64,000 nt of DNA, from NCBI GenBank assembly GCA_965226775.1, contig CBDDEI010000002.1:434001-498000 (forward strand). Reading direction: 5' to 3'. The stretch is from CBDDEI01 sp965226775. GTDB taxonomy: Bacteria > Chloroflexota > Dehalococcoidia > SHYD01. This document shows positions 59,481 through 64,000 of the stretch, piece after piece. Numbering within the stretch: position 1 is the stretch's first letter; the number at the start of each line of letters is the position of its first letter. The position numbers and the translations under genes were made by a program. The notes under the pieces were generated by a model. That model saw only the letters and a list, made by a program, of their open reading frames with translations. It was not told where the DNA came from and did no database searches.

Positions 59481-59777
59481 ATGAAAATTCACTTCCGATC
59501 ACGTGACCTTCAGAAATGTTATGAGGAGGTGGCGCAAGCGAAGAGAAAGTGGGGGACACAGGTCGGCGAACGGTTCGTGATACGGGTGAGTTCATTGATA
59601 GCTGTAGAAGCTATAAATGAACTTTATAAGCTCCCGTCTATCCGATTTCATCAATTATCCGGGGACAGGGCAGGACAATATGCTCTGACTATCCATGCTC
59701 AATGGAGGCTCATTATTTCCTTAGATGACGATGGGTCAACCATTGTAATTGAGGAGGTCAGTAACCATTATGACTAA
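59481..59777 (+). CDS. HigB/RelE-like toxin
   Basis: A 98-residue protein of the RelE superfamily (ribosome-dependent mRNA nucleases): MKIHFRSRDLQKCYEEVAQA, RKWGTQVGERFVIRVSSLIA, and the C-terminal strands RAGQYALTIHAQWRLIISLD followed by IVIEEVSNHYD. The pattern QLSGDRAGQYALxIHxQWRLIF is typical of HigB 'killer' proteins. ATG 59481 is preferred over the GTG at 59472. GC content is lower than the host average. Its end overlaps the next gene by eight bases. Confidence 0.85.
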   Translation: MKIHFRSRDLQKCYEEVAQAKRKWGTQVGERFVIRVSSLIAVEAINELYKLPSIRFHQLSGDRAGQYALTIHAQWRLIISLDDDGSTIVIEEVSNHYD

Positions 59778-60861
59778 TGTTGAACCAATGATTTACTCGG
59801 ATTTCCCAGTGTCTCCTGGGGTTGTTCTGGCTGAAGAGTTAGAGGCGCGTGCCATGACCCAAAAGGAGTTAGCAGCTAGAACCGGACGTCCAGCTCAGGC
59901 AATAAATGAGATTGTGCAAGGGAAGAAAGCCATCACTTACGGTACAGCGCTAGCTCTTGAAAGAGTGTTAGGGGTACCCGCACACTTCTGGACGAATTTA
60001 GAGTCGCTGTACCAAATGACATTAGCTAAGTCCGATGACAAGAAGCGACTTGAGGAACAGATCCCATGGCTTTCTGATTTTCCTGTACGAGAACTTGAGA
60101 AACGCGGCTGGATAAAGGCAGGTAAGAACAATGCTGATAAGGTAGGAGCGCTTCTAGAGTTCTTAGGTATAGCTTCGTTCACTGATTCTTGGAGCGAGGC
60201 CGCGATAGGTTTCAGAATAACAGGCAAGGGAAGCTACTCCGCACCGGCTCTAGCAGTGTGGCTGAGAAAGGGTTTGTTGGATGGGTCTGCCATGGAAACA
60301 GCAACATACGGTGCCGGTTCGTTCCAAAAAGTTCTGCAACAAGCTCGAGGCCTAACTAACGAGCCGCCTGAAGTCTTCGCACCTAAACTGAAGGAACTGT
60401 GCGCTTCTGCTGGGGTTGCAGTCGTGTTCACGCGAGAATTGCCACGAGTAGGAACCAACGGCGTAGCCAGATGGCTGGCTGATGGCAAGGCAATGATTCA
60501 GCTAAACATAAAGGGCAAGTGGGCAGACATCTTTTGGTTTACGTTTTTTCACGAAGCGGGTCACTTAGTCCGTCAACCTAGGAACAAGATAACCGTCGAT
60601 GGACTCAACGACAAGGGATCTCCTGTAGAGCAAGATGCAGATGAATTTGCCTCAGAAATGCTGATCGCTAGCAAGGATTGGGAGGAATTTCTCCGGTCAG
60701 GACCGTTTACTCCAATGTCGGTCCGTGACTTTGCTGCTGAGCAAGGAATTGCGCCTGGCATTGTGGTCGGCCGGCTCCAACACGAAAAAAAGGTAAGTTG
60801 GTCAAGTGCACTGAAGGATTTGAAGGTCCGGTTTACGTGGTCCGAGGATGAAGACACGTAA
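59770..60861 (+). CDS. HigA-like antitoxin with fused ImmA/IrrE metallopeptidase domain
   Basis: A 363-residue protein. Residues ~10-75 are an XRE helix-turn-helix of HigA type (SPGVVLAEELEARAMTQKEL, AARTGRPAQAINEIVQGKKA). The middle is helical. Residues ~210-330 form an ImmA/IrrE domain with the zinc motif in FWFTFFHEAGHLV (HExxH) and DADEFASEMLI. The antitoxin presumably binds the HigB-like toxin and represses the promoter at 59432; the peptidase might cleave it or another regulator. Low GC and repeat-rich surroundings suggest acquisition by transfer. Confidence 0.85.
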   Translation: MTNVEPMIYSDFPVSPGVVLAEELEARAMTQKELAARTGRPAQAINEIVQGKKAITYGTALALERVLGVPAHFWTNLESLYQMTLAKSDDKKRLEEQIPWLSDFPVRELEKRGWIKAGKNNADKVGALLEFLGIASFTDSWSEAAIGFRITGKGSYSAPALAVWLRKGLLDGSAMETATYGAGSFQKVLQQARGLTNEPPEVFAPKLKELCASAGVAVVFTRELPRVGTNGVARWLADGKAMIQLNIKGKWADIFWFTFFHEAGHLVRQPRNKITVDGLNDKGSPVEQDADEFASEMLIASKDWEEFLRSGPFTPMSVRDFAAEQGIAPGIVVGRLQHEKKVSWSSALKDLKVRFTWSEDEDT

Positions 60862-60948
60862 AAGAACTCCTCTGGCTGCTAGCAGTCAGAGGGTTGCCCT
60901 ACGGGGGTTACCCAATAGAGCGGATGCAGCCCAATCATTACTAGTGTC

Positions 60949-61344
60949 CTACCCCAGTGCGCTCATCACGTCTGTGTGCGTGAAATCGTCGCCTTTGAAG
61001 AGCAGCGGCTCGTCGAGGTCCCTGGCAAGGGCGTAGGCAAAGCAATCGCCAAAGTTGAGCTGTGCCGGGTGCCCGCTGCCGCGCCCAAAGTCCCGGTACG
61101 CTTCTCTCGCCAGCCGCGCTTGGGCTTCGGTGAACGGCTCGATGATGAGGCCCATTGTCTTGCAGAAGTCATCAAAACGGCGGCTCAGAATAGGGTCGCC
61201 GCTTCCGTCAATTACCAAGCCCATCTCCACAAAAGTGGCGGCAGAGACCCGGCGGATGGGAGCGCGCTCTATTACCTCTGAGAACTCCCTCGCTTCCGGC
61301 TCGCCTTTAAGAATGGTAACGATTGCCGAAGTATCGAGGATCAC
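60949..61344 (-). CDS. vapC: VapC-type PIN-domain toxin
   Basis: A 131-residue PIN ribonuclease: MILDTSAIVTILKGEPEARE with the first acidic residue, SAATFVEMGLVID (Glu), and FGDCFAYALARDLDEPLLFKGDDF with the remaining acidic residues (D..D). It resembles the rv0624-like group. The ATG overlaps the antitoxin stop as ATGA. Toxic activity would be directed at tRNA or rRNA. Confidence 0.92.
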   Translation of the reverse strand: MILDTSAIVTILKGEPEAREFSEVIERAPIRRVSAATFVEMGLVIDGSGDPILSRRFDDFCKTMGLIIEPFTEAQARLAREAYRDFGRGSGHPAQLNFGDCFAYALARDLDEPLLFKGDDFTHTDVMSALG

Positions 61345-61598
61345 TTTGGCAGGCCACGGTCGTCGTAGAGGAGATCGCCATGTTCCACGGACTTCCAGGG
61401 TTCCTTGAAACGCGGCGCGGTCTCATGGGCAATTGCCATCAAACGCTCTGCAAGACCCTGCTTGTGCTTAAGCCGTCGCACCTGCTCCAATCGCTCTCGA
61501 AGCGCCTGGGTGACCGCTACAGCCATGCTCTCGCCCGTCTCATTCGCTAGCTCCTGGGCCAGCTTGTGTGCTTCCTCATTCTTGATATTCAGACTCAT
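61341..61598 (-). CDS. vapB: VapB-type antitoxin
   Basis: An 85-residue antitoxin (MSLNIKNEEAHKLAQELANE, TGESMAVAVTQALRERLEQV) of the PSK/Rv0623-like group: an N-terminal strand-helix-helix for DNA binding, and an acidic-aromatic C-terminal part (FKEPWKSVEHGDLLYDDRGL) that would occupy the toxin. ATG 61598 begins just inside the operator-like repeats. Translationally coupled to vapC. Confidence 0.9.
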   Translation of the reverse strand: MSLNIKNEEAHKLAQELANETGESMAVAVTQALRERLEQVRRLKHKQGLAERLMAIAHETAPRFKEPWKSVEHGDLLYDDRGLPK

Positions 61599-61603
61599 AC
61601 TCG

Positions 61604-61642
61604 TGGTAGCCTTTCTACCATATCTTGCTACCATTCTACCAT
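61604..61642 (-). promoter_or_regulatory. operator-like repeats of vapBC
   Basis: An inverted repeat TGGTAG-N5-CTACCA (61604-61620) and two further copies of CTACCAT (61628-61634, 61636-61642). On the minus strand TG-G-TAGAAT inside this array would be an extended -10 box, so the VapBC complex could cover its own promoter. Confidence 0.65.
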
Positions 61643-61665
61643 ACTAATAGGAGTACACCTGCGCA

Positions 61666-61717
61666 TTCCTACCGCCGCTTCACCGCCACCAGCAGCATGG
61701 CGCAGCGCAGTGAGCGC
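61666..61717. repeat. left copy of a ~52-bp direct repeat (partial duplicate of the gerW-like 3' end)
   Basis: TTCCTACCGCCGCTTCACCG, CCACCAGCAGCATGGCGC, AGCGCAGTGAGCGC. It matches 62406-62459 except for a three-base difference. The right copy is the 3' end of the GerW-like gene. Confidence 0.85.
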
Positions 61718-61920
61718 CTACTTTTGTTGACGTTTAGTCAACAACCGGGCACTATATGGTTACTATGATTGCAACCACAAACAGTGCTAAGCCTCACTCG
61801 TGGCTTGAACTCATAGATCATGCATATGAGCGGGACAGAGTTTATTGATGGGGATGAACGCGCTGCCTGAAACAGTGGCAAAGCGGGATATTGAGATGTG
61901 GGTGAGATTGCTGGAGGACG

Positions 61921-62332
61921 ATGGCGTACAACGACAAGGTTCAGCCGTACGTTGACGCTCTAAATCAGACACTAAACAAGACCGTCACCGACAGTCGCCT
62001 CGTTACTGTAGATTACGCTAGAGCTAACTACGAGGCGACCGTTTTTGTTATCGCTCGCTTTGAAGGTCGTGAAGTCCGTCCTTTAGAACTGCGTGGTGGT
62101 AAGTGGCGCACTTTCACAGCAAGTGGTTGAGGATGGCGAGAAGCACGTTCTAGAAGCCCGTGAGTCCGACGACGTTGCAGAAGCACACCACATCTTCCGA
62201 TGGGAATACCTCAGAGAACCCCCAGCCCCTCAAGTCATCTTCACGTGCGTGGGCGGACTGAATAGAGTTCACTTTCCTCGGTTGAGTTTAGAGCAAATCC
62301 TGTGGCTCATAATCCGAATGGGATGGCGCTAG
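61921..62332 (+). CDS. hypothetical protein, probably frameshifted near 62100
   Basis: The first frame (61921-62130) gives MAYNDKVQPYVDALNQTLNK, VDYARANYEATVFVIARFEG, PLELRGG. From about 62105 the neighbouring frame reads ALSQQVVEDGEKHVLEARES, AHHIFRWEYLREPPAPQVIF and ends at 62332. The second piece looks coding, so one indel is proposed. A further short frame starts upstream at 61850 (MGMNALPETVAKRDIEMWVR). All lie between the two 52-bp direct repeats. No family recognised. Confidence 0.4.
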
Positions 62333-62405
62333 AGCACCGGTGGGAGCCAGGGTCACCAAGACTTTCTCAAGCGAACGAGAGAAACAGAGGAGTTCTTGTT
62401 ACCCT

Positions 62406-62459
62406 TCCCTACCGCCGCTTCACCGCCACCAGCAGCATGGCGCCCAGCGCAGTGAGCGC
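62406..62459. repeat. right copy of the ~52-bp direct repeat
   Basis: Overlaps the last ~17 codons of the GerW-like gene; see 61666-61717. Confidence 0.85.
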
Positions 62460-62792
62460 TGTGATGGCAAGCTTGGTCTTGTCCACGATGGGCTGCACGG
62501 ATACTCCCTCCGGGCCAATCACTATGGCCGCCACCGGGCGGCTGTGACTGAACCCGCCGCCGCCACCTCCGCCGCCCTCTTGGGGCTCCTGCCCTGGCGC
62601 GCTCTGGGACCCGCTGCCGTAGCCAAACCCCATGCCCATCATGCCCTCGCTGGCGCTGATCACGGTGTAGTCGCCGGCGGTCACCGGCGGGCTGAACACT
62701 GCCTCGGCCCGCGCCGCCGCGGCCAGAGTTTTCAGCGGCTCTAAGGACGGCTCTCCCGTCAACGTGGCCTGGGTGTCGTCTGCTTCAGTCAT
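62409..62792 (-). CDS. GerW/YtfJ-family protein
   Basis: A 127-residue protein. It shows a predicted helical start, LKTLAAAARAEAVFSPPVTA, GDYTVISASEGMMGMGFGYG, a glycine-rich run, SRPVAAIVIGPEGVSVQPIV and a C-terminal hydrophobic segment KLAITALTALGAMLLVAVKR. The order (A-x-VFGxPV..G, Gly stretch, PVAxIVI..GVxVxPI) is that of YtfJ/GerW, first known from spores but widespread in non-spore-formers. Function outside spores is unknown. It is followed by no other gene on its strand for 800 bases. Confidence 0.8.
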   Translation of the reverse strand: MTEADDTQATLTGEPSLEPLKTLAAAARAEAVFSPPVTAGDYTVISASEGMMGMGFGYGSGSQSAPGQEPQEGGGGGGGGFSHSRPVAAIVIGPEGVSVQPIVDKTKLAITALTALGAMLLVAVKRR

Positions 62793-62805
62793 GGGTGTTC
62801 CACCT

Positions 62806-63087
62806 CTACTTGTTTCTGTTACTGCGTAATAGCGTCATCAGCACAAATGCGGCCACGCAGCCGGCCACCATGCCCGCTTGCGTGCGGCTTGTGGCGTCGG
62901 AGATGCCGGTGCGCTGGGACGCCTCCCCGCGGCGGCGCGTCACCACCGCCGTTGGGCGGTTCCACACCAATCCGCCGAAGGGAAGCCTCACTTCAAGCGC
63001 GCGGGACTCCAGCGTCAGCGTTGTATCGCCAATGACCTGGGATGCGGACTGGCGCCGCTCCCAGCGCACTATGTTGCCAATGTTCAT
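62806..63087 (-). CDS. hypothetical protein paired with the GerW-like gene
   Basis: A 93-residue protein ending in one hydrophobic segment (AGMVAGCVAAFVLMTLLRSN). The N-terminal part (MNIGNIVRWERRQSASQVIG, LESRALEVRLPFGGLVWNRP) has alternating hydrophobic residues, as in strands. It lies 13 bases before the GerW-like gene, so the two probably form an operon. The similar C-terminal membrane anchors suggest they act together at the membrane. Confidence 0.65.
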   Translation of the reverse strand: MNIGNIVRWERRQSASQVIGDTTLTLESRALEVRLPFGGLVWNRPTAVVTRRRGEASQRTGISDATSRTQAGMVAGCVAAFVLMTLLRSNRNK

Positions 63088-63236
63088 GCTTCCTCCTTCA
63101 AGCCGGACTCCCTCTAGTATCGCGCCGCACCGCCCCCCGTCGTTCTGCGCCTGCCCGCCGCGGGCGAGTCCCTCAGCATGACGTGGGGAGCACGCATGGG
63201 TTTACCCTGAGCCTGCCGAAGGGCTATCCTGAGAGC

Positions 63237-64000
63237 ATGACGCAGCCCTTCCCGCCCAAACCCTTGGGGCAGCTCTTGGCCGATGTCCCCATCCGCAGCC
63301 TGCAAGGCGACGCGACGGTCCTTGTTTCGCGCATCACTGCGGATAGCCGCACAATCGGCCCCGGCGACCTCTATGTTGCGCTACGCGGTGCCACCTTTGA
63401 CGGGCATCGTTTCGTGCCGGAGGCCGTGGCGCGCGGCGCGGCCGCGGTCGTGGTCGGTGAGCCCGTGGACTCGGGCAGCGTCCCCCAGGTTCTCGTCGCT
63501 GATGCTCGCTACGCGCTGGCCCTCATGGCCGCCGCCTTCTTTGATCACCCCTCGCGCAAGCTGCGCCTTATCGGCGTCACTGGCACGGACGGCAAGACCA
63601 GCACTACCACCCTCACCGCGGCCATCCTGCGGGCCTCGGGCCGCCGCGTCGCCCATAGCACCACGGTCGAGTTCCACAACGGCGTCACCGCGCGGGCCAA
63701 TCAGGCGGGCTACACCACGCCGCCCGCGCCCGCCATCCAGCGGGAGCTAGCCGATGCTGTGGCCGCAGGCGCGCAAGCCGCCGTGCTGGAGGTGAGCTCT
63801 CACGCTCTGGCTATAGATAGGGTGGCCGGCTGCGAGTTTGACGTGGCGGTGTTCACCAACCTGGCCCGGGAGCACCTGGACTTCCACGCTACTCTGGAGG
63901 AGTACCGGGCGGCCAAGCTCAAGCTCTTTGAGGGCCTGCAGGAGCGTCGCACCAAGCCCGGGACGCCCGTGGGCGTTGTGAACGGCGACGACGCCTCTGC
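63237..64000 (+). CDS. murE: UDP-N-acetylmuramoyl-tripeptide synthetase, 5' part (runs off the window)
   Basis: Cytoplasmic Mur ligase adding the third amino acid (meso-DAP or Lys) to UDP-MurNAc-dipeptide. The 254 visible residues show LVSRITADSRTIGPGDLYVA, the ATP loop LIGVTGTDGKTSTTTL, TTPPAPAIQRELADAV, VLEVSSHALAIDRV and VFTNLAREHLDFHATLEEY, the MurE order. ATG 63237 is chosen at the conserved N-terminus. The reading frame is open to the last base, so the gene continues beyond 64000. The family C-like motif GAGCCTGCCGAAGG lies just before it. Confidence 0.93.
   Translation, partial: MTQPFPPKPLGQLLADVPIRSLQGDATVLVSRITADSRTIGPGDLYVALRGATFDGHRFVPEAVARGAAAVVVGEPVDSGSVPQVLVADARYALALMAAAFFDHPSRKLRLIGVTGTDGKTSTTTLTAAILRASGRRVAHSTTVEFHNGVTARANQAGYTTPPAPAIQRELADAVAAGAQAAVLEVSSHALAIDRVAGCEFDVAVFTNLAREHLDFHATLEEYRAAKLKLFEGLQERRTKPGTPVGVVNGDDAS

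Overview
The window is a GC-rich (roughly 60 %) bacterial chromosome segment. No rRNA, tRNA, CRISPR array or transposase gene was seen. Its lineage is inferred, not proven. A short EF-Ts, an HspR/Hsp20/DnaK set, a DUF2156 protein, an LLM-class oxidoreductase, a GerW-like protein and heavy loading with short palindromic repeats together suggest Chloroflexota (Dehalococcoidia/SAR202-like), probably from a metagenome or single-cell assembly.

Layout. 0-8.2 kb: one long minus-strand housekeeping operon (rpsB-tsf-pyrH-frr-uppS-cdsA-dxr-rseP-ispG) joining translation, the MEP isoprenoid pathway, undecaprenyl carrier and phospholipid synthesis. S2 carries an unusual acidic tandem-repeat tail. 9.4-18.4 kb: plus-strand rsmI, argF, der, plsY, gpsA, a GT2 glycosyltransferase and a YfhO-like membrane protein. 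18.4-29.3 kb: a NorQ/MoxR-type ATPase, coaE, rpsT, gyrB, an RmlC-like epimerase, pyrE, a ferredoxin-reductase-like flavoprotein, a DUF2156 protein, a release-factor-like protein and a double-domain dCTP deaminase. 29.4-33.4 kb: repeats, a hydrolase-like/methyltransferase fusion and gmd. 33.4-38.1 kb: a virus-like structural cassette (scaffold-like, HK97-type capsid, connector-like, tail-like genes) with no terminase, portal or integrase in view. 38-45 kb: a WapI-like immunity gene, aroH, trpA, a DsbA-like protein and the heat-shock group. 45.4-47.2 kb: an AT-rich island with a decayed DUF262 (GmrS-like) gene. 47-59.4 kb: a thiamine locus (thiO, thiS, thiE, thiG, thiC) spread among unrelated genes, a decayed DNA methyltransferase and many repeats; thiC lies behind a TPP riboswitch with its own promoter and terminator. 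59.4-64 kb: HigBA-like and VapBC toxin-antitoxin pairs, a GerW-like pair and the 5' part of murE.

Two repeat families shape the accessory DNA. Family A is an imperfect palindrome of about 105-150 bp with related ends (ACCCCCATCCTAACC / GGATTAAGGTGGGGGT). It occurs ten times. One intact DUF559 nuclease-like gene lies between two direct copies, and beside several other copies there are DUF559 fragments with internal deletions. This looks like a small mobile element in successive stages of decay and is the best candidate for something undescribed. Family B is a REP-like palindrome (GTCATTCTGAG...GAAGAATCC), clustered at 29.4-30.2, 55.2-55.8 and 59.0-59.2 kb.

Several otherwise complete genes (gyrB, pyrE, trpA, gmd, a methyltransferase, a capsid-cassette gene) are broken by one small frameshift each. 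Because some are essential, consensus errors are the simplest explanation, and I describe them as whole genes. The DUF262 and DNA methyltransferase genes have many lesions and are called true pseudogenes.
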